The notes under the pieces: model-generated
What the model was told of the DNA's origin: nothing
Databases searched by the model: none
What the model saw: the letters and a program-made list of their open reading frames with translations, nothing else
Shown: positions 19,890 to 29,360 of the stretch, in pieces
How positions within the stretch are numbered: the stretch's first letter is position 1
Layout: each line of letters starts with the position of its first letter
From: Actinomycetota bacterium
GTDB lineage: Bacteria > Actinomycetota > Actinomycetes > Actinomycetales > Actinomycetaceae
Assembly: GCA_009930425.1 (NCBI GenBank)
Contig: RZYE01000003.1
Location: forward strand, 1-48,391
Direction: 5' to 3'
DNA: 48,391 bases
Made by a program: the position numbers and the translations under genes

Positions 19890-22301
19890 ATGAGCAGCGA
19901 GGAGCGTGCGGCGCTGATGTCATGGACCCTCCGGTACGACGGCTACGACCCGGCCGAGGAGGGCCTGCGTGAAGCGCTCTGCACGTTGGGGAACGGTCAC
20001 TTCGCAACGCGGGGGGCGGCACCGGAGTCGCCCGCTGATGACGTCCACTACCCCGGCACCTACGCCGCCGGGGTGTTCAACCGCCTCGAGGAGGAGCTCT
20101 CCGGCCGGACCATCGACAACGAGAGCATCGTCAACCTGCCGAACTGGCTCCCGTTCACCTTCCGGATCGAGGACGGCCCGTGGTTCTCCGTGGACGACGC
20201 CGAGCTGCTGGAGTACGTCCAGGAACTCGACATGAGGGCCGCCGTCCTCACGCGGCGGCTCCGCTACCGGGATGCGGAGGGCCGCACCACCGCGGTGACC
20301 CAGCGCAGGCTCGTGAGCATGGAGTCACCGCACGTGGCGGCCCTGCAGACCACGATCCTCCCGGAGGACTGGTCCGGCGGCCTCACGGTGCGCACGGGTG
20401 TCGACGGCGGGGTGAGGAACTGGTTGGTTCCCCGCTACCGCACGTTGCGCAGCGTGCACCTCGACGTGGTGTCGGCCACCGTGAACGCGGAGGACACCGT
20501 GCTGGTCGAGGCGGAGACGAACTCCTCGCACATCCGGGTCGCGGTGGGGACCCGCACCACCGTGCACGCCGACGGGGGCGCCATGGCCGCGCACCGCACC
20601 CCCGTCCGCGACGGTGACTGGGTCGGACAGGACCTCCGCGTCGAGGCCAGCCGAGGAGAGCCGGTGACCTTCGACAAGGTGGCCACGATCTTCACCACGC
20701 GGGATGCGGCGATCGAGAGCCCTGCCGTGCAGGTGCGGCGGACCCTGCCACGGCTCGGGCGTTTCCAGGACATCCAGCGGGGCCACGTGATCGCCTGGCG
20801 GCACCTCTGGTCACGTTTCGGGGTCGAGGTCGAGGGCCGGGAGGACGCGATGCAGATCCTCCGGCTGCACCTGATGCACGTCCTGCAGACGCTCTCACCC
20901 CACACGGCCGAGCTCGATGCGGGGGTCCCCGCACGGGGCCTGCACGGCGAGGCCTACCGCGGGCACATCTTCTGGGACGAGGTGTTCGTGTTCCCGCTGC
21001 TGAACCTCCGGATGCCGCGGGTGACGCGCTCCCTCCTGCTCTACCGCTACCGGCGTCTCGCCGAGGCACGCAACGCGGCGGCGGCAGCCGGCTTCAGGGG
21101 CGCGATGTTCCCCTGGCAGTCCGGCAGTGACGGGCGGGAGGAGACGCAGCACGTCCACCTGAACCCGTTGTCGGGACGATGGAATCCCGATCCCACCTTC
21201 CGCCAGCGACACGTGGGGATCGCGATCGCCTACAACGTGTGGCAGTACCAGCAGGCCACCGATGACCTCGACTTCCTGGCGAACCATGGTGCGGAGATGC
21301 TGCTCGAGATCGCCCGGTTCTGGGCGAGCATCGCCTCCTTCGACCGAATCCGGGACCGCTACGTCATCAACGGCGTCATGGGCCCCGACGAGTTCCACAC
21401 CGGCTATCCCGGCGCGGACGGTGACGGCGTCAACAACAACGCGTACACGAACGTGATGGCCGCATGGGTGATGCTGCGCGCGTTGGACGCACTCGCCCTC
21501 CTCCCCGACACCACCGGCATCGAGCTGAGGGAACGGCTCGGCATCACGGCCGAGGAACTCGAGCAGTGGCTCGACATCAGCCACCGCATGTACGTGCCGT
21601 TCCATGACGGCGTCATCAGCCAGTTCGAGGGCTACGGCCAACTCGAGGAACTCGACTGGGAGGGATACCGATCGCGCTACGGGGACGTCCAGCGCCTCGA
21701 TCGCATCCTCGAGGCGGAGGGACTGAGCCCCAACCGGTACAAGCTCTCGAAGCAGGCCGACGTGCTGATGCTGTTCTACCTCCTCTCCGCGGACGAACTC
21801 CGGGAACTGTTCGAACGGCTCGGCTACGCCCTCACTCCCGAGACGATGGCCGCCACCTTCGACTACTACGAGGCCCGCAGCACGCACGGCTCCACCCTCA
21901 GCGCGGTGGTCCACTCATGGGTCCTGGCCCGCTCACAGCGTGAGCGCGCGCTCCAGTTCTTCGAGCAGGCCCTCATCTCGGACGTCGCCGACGTCCAGGG
22001 TGGAACGACCAGGGAGGGGATCCACCTCGCTGCGATGGCAGGCACGGTCGACCTCCTGCAGCGGTGCTTCTCCGGACTGGAGGTCCGCGGGGAGCAGTTG
22101 ACGCTCAACCCGCACTGGCCCGCCAGCCTCGGAACGCTGACCTTCTCCATCCAGTACCGCGACGTGCCCCTCACGCTGCAGATCTCGGCGGACGAGGTCG
22201 AGGTTGCCGCCGGCCCCGGCCTGAAGCGACCCATCACGGTGTCCTGCCACGACGAGGTCGCGGTGATCAGCGGCGGCGGGAGCGCGGTGTTCCGCCTCTA
22301 G
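19890..22301 (+). CDS. Glycoside hydrolase family 65 protein (disaccharide phosphorylase-type)
   Basis: 803 aa; GVMGPDEFHTGYPG (catalytic acid), STHGSTLSAVVHSW and GGTTREGIHLAAMAGT (phosphate-site motifs of GH65). Confidence 0.9.
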   Translation: MSSEERAALMSWTLRYDGYDPAEEGLREALCTLGNGHFATRGAAPESPADDVHYPGTYAAGVFNRLEEELSGRTIDNESIVNLPNWLPFTFRIEDGPWFSVDDAELLEYVQELDMRAAVLTRRLRYRDAEGRTTAVTQRRLVSMESPHVAALQTTILPEDWSGGLTVRTGVDGGVRNWLVPRYRTLRSVHLDVVSATVNAEDTVLVEAETNSSHIRVAVGTRTTVHADGGAMAAHRTPVRDGDWVGQDLRVEASRGEPVTFDKVATIFTTRDAAIESPAVQVRRTLPRLGRFQDIQRGHVIAWRHLWSRFGVEVEGREDAMQILRLHLMHVLQTLSPHTAELDAGVPARGLHGEAYRGHIFWDEVFVFPLLNLRMPRVTRSLLLYRYRRLAEARNAAAAAGFRGAMFPWQSGSDGREETQHVHLNPLSGRWNPDPTFRQRHVGIAIAYNVWQYQQATDDLDFLANHGAEMLLEIARFWASIASFDRIRDRYVINGVMGPDEFHTGYPGADGDGVNNNAYTNVMAAWVMLRALDALALLPDTTGIELRERLGITAEELEQWLDISHRMYVPFHDGVISQFEGYGQLEELDWEGYRSRYGDVQRLDRILEAEGLSPNRYKLSKQADVLMLFYLLSADELRELFERLGYALTPETMAATFDYYEARSTHGSTLSAVVHSWVLARSQRERALQFFEQALISDVADVQGGTTREGIHLAAMAGTVDLLQRCFSGLEVRGEQLTLNPHWPASLGTLTFSIQYRDVPLTLQISADEVEVAAGPGLKRPITVSCHDEVAVISGGGSAVFRL

Positions 22302-22927
22302 CCGGCTGGCTGGCTGGTCGGCGCACCCGGCGTCTCGTCCATCCACCGTCGCACGAGCCAGCCGGCGGGGCCCTCGTCGAGCACGACCGTCCCGGTGTTG
22401 GCGAGGATCCGCGAGGTGGCGAAGTCCGGATCGATGTTGCGGCCGTGGTACCCGGACCAGGTCCGGATGATCGCGCCGTGGGAGAAGAGGACGGCGGCGC
22501 CGTCGCCGACCAGTCCCCGGGCCTCCTCGACGGCGCCGCCGAAGCGCGCGAAGACCTCGTGGCCGCTCTCCCCGCCGGGCATGCGCCGATCGAGGTGGCC
22601 GTGCGCCCACGCGTCGGCGACGGAGTGGTACTCGATGATCGACTCGAGATCCGAGCGCATCTCGAGGTCGGCCGCCACGATCTCGCGGATCCCGGGCAGC
22701 ACCACGGGATCGATGCCGAGCCGGTCCGCGAGCGGGCGGGCGGTCTGCCGGGTGCGCAGGAGGTGGGACGTGAAGATCCCGCGGATGCCCTCCGCCGCCA
22801 ACGCGTCGGCGACGCGGGCTGCCTGGGCGTGGCCCTCCGGGGTGAGGGGCGAACCGGGCTCGGCAGTGTCGAGCGCACGGCTCAGGTTCGCCTGCGTCTG
22901 GCCGTGGCGGACAAGGATCAGTCTCAT
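22298..22927 (-). CDS. Histidine phosphatase (phosphoglycerate mutase-like)
   Basis: MRLILVRHGQTQANLSRALDT, TSHLLRTRQTARPLA, FSHGAIIRTW. SD AGGAGG supports ATG 22927; an in-frame ATG also exists at 22936. Confidence 0.88.
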   Translation of the reverse strand: MRLILVRHGQTQANLSRALDTAEPGSPLTPEGHAQAARVADALAAEGIRGIFTSHLLRTRQTARPLADRLGIDPVVLPGIREIVAADLEMRSDLESIIEYHSVADAWAHGHLDRRMPGGESGHEVFARFGGAVEEARGLVGDGAAVLFSHGAIIRTWSGYHGRNIDPDFATSRILANTGTVVLDEGPAGWLVRRWMDETPGAPTSQPAG

Positions 22928-22940
22928 CGCATCCATCCTC

Positions 22941-25898
22941 CTACGAGAAGAAGACGGCCTCGACCACCCGCCGCGCGTGACGGGCGGCACGCAGGTAGTC
23001 CTCCTCGAAGTCGAGGGAGGCTCCGGGTGGGTATCCGAGGAGGCGTGACACCAGCGAGAGGTCGCGACCGACGCGGGGCAGGACATCGGACTTCTGTGGA
23101 CGGCCCGTCACCAGCATGATGGCGTCGCGGACACGGGAGGCGAACTCCCACGCCGACCGGAGCGCCACGAAGTCCTCGGCGCTCAGGGCGCCCGCCCGCC
23201 ATGCGGCCTCGAGGGCGGCGACGGTGCGGGTGGTTCGCAGGGCGGGGTGCTGGTGCGCGAGCTGCAGCTGCAGCAGCTGGATGGTGAACTCGACGTCGGT
23301 GAGCCCGCCCCGCCCGAGTTTCAGGTGCCGGTTGGGGGGAACCCCCCGCGGCATCCGCTCGGCCTCCACCCGTGCCTTCATCCGGCGGAGGCTGGTGAGG
23401 GCGGCCGCGTCAAGGCCGCCCTCGCGGTAGCGGACCGGATCGATGAGGGCGGTGAACCGCGCGAGGAGGTCCTCATCCCCCGCGATGGGCCGGGCCCGGA
23501 GGAGTGCCTGGCACTCCCACGGCTCCACCCAGCGGTCGTAGTACTCCGCGTAGGCGGCGAGAGAGCGCACGAGGGGACCGCGGCGGCCCTCCGGCCGCAG
23601 GTCGGCGTCGAGGGCGAGCGGGGGCTCGGGACCGGGCTGGGTGAGCACCGCCCTCACCCCGGTGGCGAGCTTCATCGCGAACTCGAGGGCCGGCTGTTCC
23701 TCCCCGGCGGCCTCGTAGACGAACATCACGTCCGCGTCCGAGGCGTAGGCCATCTCCCTGCCCCCCATGCGGCCCATCGCGATGATCGCGAATCTCGCCG
23801 GGTCCGGGGCCCCCTCCGCGAGCCCGGCGGCGCGGCGCGCGACGTGCCGGGCGACGCGCAGCGCGCCGATCACGGCCACGTCGGCGGCGTCGGTGATCAT
23901 CGCTGCGCGGGCGGGGTCGACGCCGTCGAGCACGTCGCCGAGCGCCGCACGGGTCACCTCCCTCCTCCGGAGGTAGCGGGCAGCCTCGGCGCCCTCGTCC
24001 TGGTCGTCCCGCCGCAGGAGCATCGAGTCGAGCTCGCGCAGCAGCGCGTCGCGCGTCCGCGGGGCGAGTCCGTCCTCGTGGGCGAGCCACTGGACGGACT
24101 CGGGGAGCCTCGTCATGGCGTCCGCCGCGTACGCGCTGGAGGCGAGCACGTGGGCGAGCCTCTCGCCCGCGGTCCCGGAATCGCGCAGGAGCTTGAGGTA
24201 CCAGTGGGTTCGGCCGAGTTCCTCCGAGAGCTTGCGGAAGGCGAGGAGCCCGGCGTCCGGATCAGGGGCCTCCGCGAACCACCCGAGCATCACGGGGAGG
24301 AGGTGGCGCTGGATGGTGGAGCGCCGCGACACCCCTTCGGTCAGGACCGCCATGTGGCGCATCGCGCCAGCGGGGTCCCGGTACCCGATGGCCGCCAGCC
24401 TGGCCAGGGCGGCCCCCGGATCGAGGGCGATGTCCTGTGGGGTCAGCCGTGCCGTCAGCGGCAGCAGGGGCCGGTAGAAGATCGCCTCGTGGAGCTCGCG
24501 CACGCGCCGCCTCGTGGTGACCCATTCCCTCTCCACGTCCTCCACGCCGAGGAGGCGGGAGAGCCGGCGCAGGTCCTCCTTGCGTGAGGGAACCACGTGG
24601 GAGCGGCGCATGCGGTGGAGCTGGATGCGGTGCTCCAGTGCTCGCAGGAACCGGTAGCACTCCCCCAGCTCTCGGGCCTCGTCGCGGCCCACGTACCCGC
24701 CCGCGGCGAGCGCCGCAAGGGCGTCGAGGGTGCCGCGCACCCTCAGGGAGGGATCGGTGCGACCGTGGACGAGCTGCAGGAGCTGGACGGTGAACTCCAC
24801 GTCGCGGAGCCCGCCCTTCCCGAGCTTCAGCTGGCGCTCGGCGTCGCGTGCACGGACGTGGTCCTCGACCCGCCGCCGCATCGCCTGGGAGTCCTCCACG
24901 AAGTTCTCGCGCTCCACCGCGCTCCACACCAGCGGGTTGGTGGCGGCGACGTACCGGTTGCCGAGGTCCACGTCCCCGGCAACCGGCCGGGCCTTCAGCA
25001 GTGCCTGGAACTCCCAGGTGTGGGCCCACCGCCGGTAGTAGGCGACATGGGAATCGAGGGTGCGGACCAGCGGCCCGTCCTTGCCCTCGGGCCGCAGCCC
25101 GGCGTCGAGGGGCCACAGCGGCGGCTCCGGGCCGGCCTCGGAGACGATCCGCATCACGGTCGTGGCCAGCGAGGTGGTCGCCGCGACGGCGGCCGCCTCG
25201 TCGTCGCCCTCGCAGACGTGGATGACGTCGACGTCGGAGATGTAGTTGAGCTCCTCGGCCCCCGTCTTGCCCATCGCGATGATCGTGAAGGGGTAGGGAT
25301 CCGCCTCGGGATGGCGGTGGCGGGCGAGCACGAGCGCACCGTGCAGGGTGGCCCCGGCCAGGTTGGCCATCGCCCGGGACACGGCCGGCATGATGTCCCG
25401 TGCCCCGTTGGGCGACGCGGCGGCGGCGTCGAGGTCGGCCACCACGATTCCCAGCAGCTCCCGGCGGTAGTGCCGCCGCAACGCCACCACCGCCGCCCCG
25501 AGCGCGTGCTCCTGCCGGGTGAACGGCCGCACGACGTCGTCGACCCGCTGGTAGACCACCGAGAAGTGCTCATCGACGGGACGCCCGCCGAGGGCGTCCA
25601 GGAGGGTGGTGTCCGCGACCAGCAGGTCGGCGAAGTACTGCGAGGCACCCAGGACGCGCAGGAGCGAGTGCCACCGCTGCGCGCCGAGCGCTGTCGCCGC
25701 ACCGCCACCGGGGGCCTCGAGGAGGCGCAGGAGGTTCAGGAGCGCCGCGTCCGGGTCGGCCGTGGCGGAGAGGTCGCCGAGCAGGACCTGGGGATCCATG
25801 CCCTCGAACACCGGGCTGGCGAGGAATCCCTCCGCCCTCCCGGTGTCGAGGAAGCCCCTCCGGGCCAGCTCGGCGCGGATGGGGGGCGTCTCACGCAC
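22941..25898 (-). CDS. glnE: Bifunctional [glutamine synthetase] adenylyltransferase/deadenylase
   Basis: 985 aa; two nucleotidyltransferase motifs ELNYISDVDVIHV and EMAYASDADVMFVYE; between glnA1 and glnA2. Confidence 0.96.
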   Translation of the reverse strand: MRETPPIRAELARRGFLDTGRAEGFLASPVFEGMDPQVLLGDLSATADPDAALLNLLRLLEAPGGGAATALGAQRWHSLLRVLGASQYFADLLVADTTLLDALGGRPVDEHFSVVYQRVDDVVRPFTRQEHALGAAVVALRRHYRRELLGIVVADLDAAAASPNGARDIMPAVSRAMANLAGATLHGALVLARHRHPEADPYPFTIIAMGKTGAEELNYISDVDVIHVCEGDDEAAAVAATTSLATTVMRIVSEAGPEPPLWPLDAGLRPEGKDGPLVRTLDSHVAYYRRWAHTWEFQALLKARPVAGDVDLGNRYVAATNPLVWSAVERENFVEDSQAMRRRVEDHVRARDAERQLKLGKGGLRDVEFTVQLLQLVHGRTDPSLRVRGTLDALAALAAGGYVGRDEARELGECYRFLRALEHRIQLHRMRRSHVVPSRKEDLRRLSRLLGVEDVEREWVTTRRRVRELHEAIFYRPLLPLTARLTPQDIALDPGAALARLAAIGYRDPAGAMRHMAVLTEGVSRRSTIQRHLLPVMLGWFAEAPDPDAGLLAFRKLSEELGRTHWYLKLLRDSGTAGERLAHVLASSAYAADAMTRLPESVQWLAHEDGLAPRTRDALLRELDSMLLRRDDQDEGAEAARYLRRREVTRAALGDVLDGVDPARAAMITDAADVAVIGALRVARHVARRAAGLAEGAPDPARFAIIAMGRMGGREMAYASDADVMFVYEAAGEEQPALEFAMKLATGVRAVLTQPGPEPPLALDADLRPEGRRGPLVRSLAAYAEYYDRWVEPWECQALLRARPIAGDEDLLARFTALIDPVRYREGGLDAAALTSLRRMKARVEAERMPRGVPPNRHLKLGRGGLTDVEFTIQLLQLQLAHQHPALRTTRTVAALEAAWRAGALSAEDFVALRSAWEFASRVRDAIMLVTGRPQKSDVLPRVGRDLSLVSRLLGYPPGASLDFEEDYLRAARHARRVVEAVFFS

Positions 25899-27233
25899 CT
25901 ACTGCCCCAGCGCGAATCGCCTCAGCTCCCACGGGGTGACCTGCCGGCGGTACTCCTGCCACTCGTGGTGCTTGTTGCGGATCACGAAGTCGAACACGTC
26001 CTCCCCGAGGGCATCGGCCACGAGGTCGGAGTTCTCGAGCTCGTTGACCGCCCGCTCGAGCGACGACGGCAGTGCGGTGATCCCCATCGCCCGCCTCTCG
26101 GGGTCGCTGAGTTCCCACACGTTGTCCTCGGCCCCCGGAGGCAGTTCGTACTCCTCCTCGATCCCCTTCAGGCCTGCCGCGAGGATCACGGCCAGCGCGA
26201 GGTAGGGGTTGGCGGCGGAATCGGCCGCACGGTACTCGATGCGTGAGGAGGTGGGCTTGTCCGGCTTCGCCAACGGGACGCGCACGAGGGCCGACCTGTT
26301 GTTGTGGCCCCAGCAGACGTAGCTCGGCGCCTCGCCACCACCCCAGAGTCGCTTGTACGAGTTGACGTGCTGGTTGGTGATGCAGGAGATCTCGCCGGCG
26401 TGCCGCAGCAGGCCCGCGATGAAGTGCCGGGCGGTCCGGGAGAGCTGGTACTCCCCGGACGGGTCCCAGAAGGCGTTGCGGTCTCCCTCGAAGAGCGAGA
26501 GGTGCAGGTGCATCCCCGAGCCGGGCACGTCGATGAGGGGCTTGGGCATGAAGCTGGCGAAGTAGCCCTGTGCGGCGGCCACCTCCTTGACGATGGTCCT
26601 GAACGTCATGATGTTGTCCGCGGTGGAGAGCGCATCCGCGTAGCGCAGGTCGATCTCGTTCTGGCCCGGACCACCCTCGTGGTGCGAGTACTCCACGGAG
26701 ATGCCCATCTGCTCCAGCAACGAGATCGCCTCGCGCCGGAAGTCGGTTCCCTTGCCGCGCGGCACGTGGTCGAAGTAGCCGGCACGATCGGTGGGGACGA
26801 GGACGCCGTCGTCGGCTGGTTCCTCGAACAGGTAGAACTCGATCTCGGGATGGGTGTAGAAGGTGAAGCCACGTTCGGCCGCGCGCGAGAGCATCCTCTT
26901 GAGCACGGAACGTGGCTCAGTGCGGGCGGGCTCCCCCTCGGGGGTGACGATGTCGCAGAACATCCGTGCCGTGCCGTTCGCCTCCCCGCGCCACGGGAGC
27001 ACCTGGAAGGTGGACGGATCCGGGCGGGCGATCATGTCGGCCTCGAACACGCGGGCCAGTCCCTCGATGGCGGATCCGTCGAAGCCGATGCCCTCCGAGA
27101 AGGCACCCTCGAGTTCCGCGGGCGCGATCGCCACGGACTTCAGCACGCCGAGGACATCCGTGAACCAGAGCTGGATGAAGCGGATGTCCCGCTCCTCCAC
27201 CACGCGCAGCACGTACTCCTGTTGCCGGTCCAT
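25899..27233 (-). CDS. glnA2: Glutamine synthetase family protein, GlnA2 type
   Basis: 444 aa; IQLWFTDVLGVLKSVAI, GFDGSAIEGLARV, SGMHLHLSLFEGDRNAF, SYKRLWGGGEAPSYVCWG. Confidence 0.93.
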   Translation of the reverse strand: MDRQQEYVLRVVEERDIRFIQLWFTDVLGVLKSVAIAPAELEGAFSEGIGFDGSAIEGLARVFEADMIARPDPSTFQVLPWRGEANGTARMFCDIVTPEGEPARTEPRSVLKRMLSRAAERGFTFYTHPEIEFYLFEEPADDGVLVPTDRAGYFDHVPRGKGTDFRREAISLLEQMGISVEYSHHEGGPGQNEIDLRYADALSTADNIMTFRTIVKEVAAAQGYFASFMPKPLIDVPGSGMHLHLSLFEGDRNAFWDPSGEYQLSRTARHFIAGLLRHAGEISCITNQHVNSYKRLWGGGEAPSYVCWGHNNRSALVRVPLAKPDKPTSSRIEYRAADSAANPYLALAVILAAGLKGIEEEYELPPGAEDNVWELSDPERRAMGITALPSSLERAVNELENSDLVADALGEDVFDFVIRNKHHEWQEYRRQVTPWELRRFALGQ

Positions 27234-27385
27234 GAATACTCCCTCAAGGGTGTGGCGAACGTCCTCGTATCATCATCCCCCACGCTCCTCACCCGGCGCA
27301 GGCCGAGCACCCCGGCGCCGTGTAAACATCCCGTTACGGCACCGCTCGATGCGTAGGCTGGGGACGACACGACGAGAGGGTTCCG

Positions 27386-28219
27386 ATGACCGAGAAGAAT
27401 CCGGGTGCGGGTTCCGCACCCCAGCGTTTCCGGGTCCACCACCTGGCGCAGGCGAAGGAGCGCCACGAACCCCTCACGATGCTCACCGCCTATGACGCCG
27501 TGAGCGGGCGCATCTTCGACGAGGCCGGGGTGGACATGCTCCTCGTGGGCGACTCCATCGGCGACAACATGCTCGGCCATCCCTCCACGATCCCGGTGAC
27601 CGTGGACGAGATGATCCCGGCAGTCCGGGCGGTCGCCCGGGCGGTCAGGCGCGCCCTCGTGGTGGCCGACCTCCCGTTCGGGAGCTACGAGGCCTCACCC
27701 GCCCAGTGCCACGCGACGGCGGTCCGCATGTTCAAGGAGGGCCTCGCCCATGCGGTGAAGTTCGAGGGAGGGGCACACCTCGCGGACCATGTCCGCCTGT
27801 GCGCCACCTCGGGGATTCCCGTGTTCGGGCACCTCGGATTCACCCCCCAGGCCGAGAACATGCTGGGTGGGAAGCGGGTCCAGGGCCGCGGCCGGGCCGC
27901 GGCCGAGAAGCTCGTCGCCGATGCGAGGGCGCTGGAGGACGCCGGCGCGGTCGCCCTCGTCCTCGAGATGGTCCCCGCCCCCCTCGCGGCGCAGGTCACC
28001 GACCTGCTGCGGATCCCGACCATCGGGATCGGTGCCGGGCCGGACGTGGACGGCCAGGTGCTGGTCTGGACCGACATGGCCGGGATGGGATCCTGGTCAC
28101 CCCGCTTCGCCAAGCGCTTCGGCAACGTCGGGGAGGAGTTGGGCGAGGCCGCCCGGCGCTATGCCGCCGCGGTGCGGGAACGCCAGTTCCCCGGCCCGGA
28201 GCACTCCTACGAGTCCTGA
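27386..28219 (+). CDS. panB: 3-methyl-2-oxobutanoate hydroxymethyltransferase
   Basis: MLTAYDAVSGRIFDEAGVDMLLVGDSIGDNMLGH, DLPFGSYEASP, PTIGIGAGPDVDGQVLV. Confidence 0.97.
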   Translation: MTEKNPGAGSAPQRFRVHHLAQAKERHEPLTMLTAYDAVSGRIFDEAGVDMLLVGDSIGDNMLGHPSTIPVTVDEMIPAVRAVARAVRRALVVADLPFGSYEASPAQCHATAVRMFKEGLAHAVKFEGGAHLADHVRLCATSGIPVFGHLGFTPQAENMLGGKRVQGRGRAAAEKLVADARALEDAGAVALVLEMVPAPLAAQVTDLLRIPTIGIGAGPDVDGQVLVWTDMAGMGSWSPRFAKRFGNVGEELGEAARRYAAAVRERQFPGPEHSYES

Positions 28220-28407
28220 GGCTCTCCGTCCCAGTCCTCGTCCCACTTGCGGTCCTCCTCCTCCCACTGGAGGTTGCGCGCGTTGGCGCGGACCAGGGCC
28301 TGGAGTGCCTCCTCGTAGGTGGCGTACGGGCCCATCCTGTTCAGGCCCTGGCTGATGCGACCCTCCTCGACCCGTCCAGTCTCGAGGTTGTAGTAGTACT
28401 CGGTCAT
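28207..28407 (-). CDS. Small conserved actinobacterial protein (SPOR-domain-annotated family)
   Basis: 66 aa MTEYYYNLETGRVEEGRISQGLNRMGPYATYEEALQAL...; SD aggagg; convergent overlap with panB. Confidence 0.75.
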   Translation of the reverse strand: MTEYYYNLETGRVEEGRISQGLNRMGPYATYEEALQALVRANARNLQWEEEDRKWDEDWDGEPQDS

Positions 28408-28436
28408 GACGGCCTCCTGAACGTAGACTCCTTCCC

Positions 28437-29309
28437 ATGTTGGCTGATCGGGCCCCGCGCGGCACGCTGATTCCCGGAGAGGTCTCGCCGCGGCGCGAGG
28501 TTCCCCGGTCCATCCCACGCCCGGAGTACGTGGGCCGGCGCGGCCCCGAGCGCGTCACGGCCCCCGAGGTGAAGGATCCCGGGACGATCGAACGCATCCG
28601 CGCTGCCAGCAGGCTGGCTGCCCGCGCGCTGCAGGAGGTGGGACGGGCGGTGGTGCCCGGCGTCACCACGGACGAGCTGGACCAGATCGGCCACGACTTC
28701 CTCGTCAGCCACGGCGCCTACCCCTCCACCCTCGACTACCAGGGCTATCCCAAGTCCCTGTGCACCTCGCTCAACGAGGTGATCTGCCACGGCATCCCCG
28801 ACTCGACCGTGCTGGCGGAGGGGGACATCCTCAACATCGACATCACGGCGTACCTCGACGGCGTGCACGGCGACACGAACGCGATGTTCCTCGTCGGCGA
28901 GGTGGATGAGGAGTCCCGCCTGCTCGTGGAGCGGACGAGGACCGCGATGGAACGGGGGATCCGCGCGGTGAAGCCGGGCCGTGCCGTCAACGTCATCGGC
29001 CGGGTCATCGAGTCCTACGCGAGGCGCTTCGGCTACGGAGTGGTCCGGGACTTCACCGGGCACGGCGTCGGCGAGGCCTTCCACTCGGGTCTCATCATCC
29101 CCCACTACGACGCGGCGCCCCTCTACGACGACGTCATCGAGGAGGGAATGGTGTTCACGATCGAGCCGATGCTCACGCTCGGAACGGTCGAGTGGGAGCA
29201 GTGGGATGACGGCTGGACCGTCGTCACCAGGGACCGTGGCCGCAGCGCCCAGTGGGAGCACACCATCGTGGTCCGGGCCGATGGAGCCGAGGTCCTCACC
29301 GTCCCGTGA
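28437..29309 (+). CDS. map: Methionine aminopeptidase type I
   Basis: [48 protein letters not shown]; actinobacterial N-terminal extension with PEYVG. Confidence 0.96.
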   Translation: MLADRAPRGTLIPGEVSPRREVPRSIPRPEYVGRRGPERVTAPEVKDPGTIERIRAASRLAARALQEVGRAVVPGVTTDELDQIGHDFLVSHGAYPSTLDYQGYPKSLCTSLNEVICHGIPDSTVLAEGDILNIDITAYLDGVHGDTNAMFLVGEVDEESRLLVERTRTAMERGIRAVKPGRAVNVIGRVIESYARRFGYGVVRDFTGHGVGEAFHSGLIIPHYDAAPLYDDVIEEGMVFTIEPMLTLGTVEWEQWDDGWTVVTRDRGRSAQWEHTIVVRADGAEVLTVP

Positions 29310-29360
29310 CGTCGTGCTCCAGGCAGGGCGGCCACGGCGCCCGCGTGCCACGATGACAGC

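Noticed and set aside
22301-22320. Short ggct-ggct-ggct microrepeat downstream of GH65
   Set aside because: Three units only, within the C-terminal codons of the histidine phosphatase; no evidence of phase variation.
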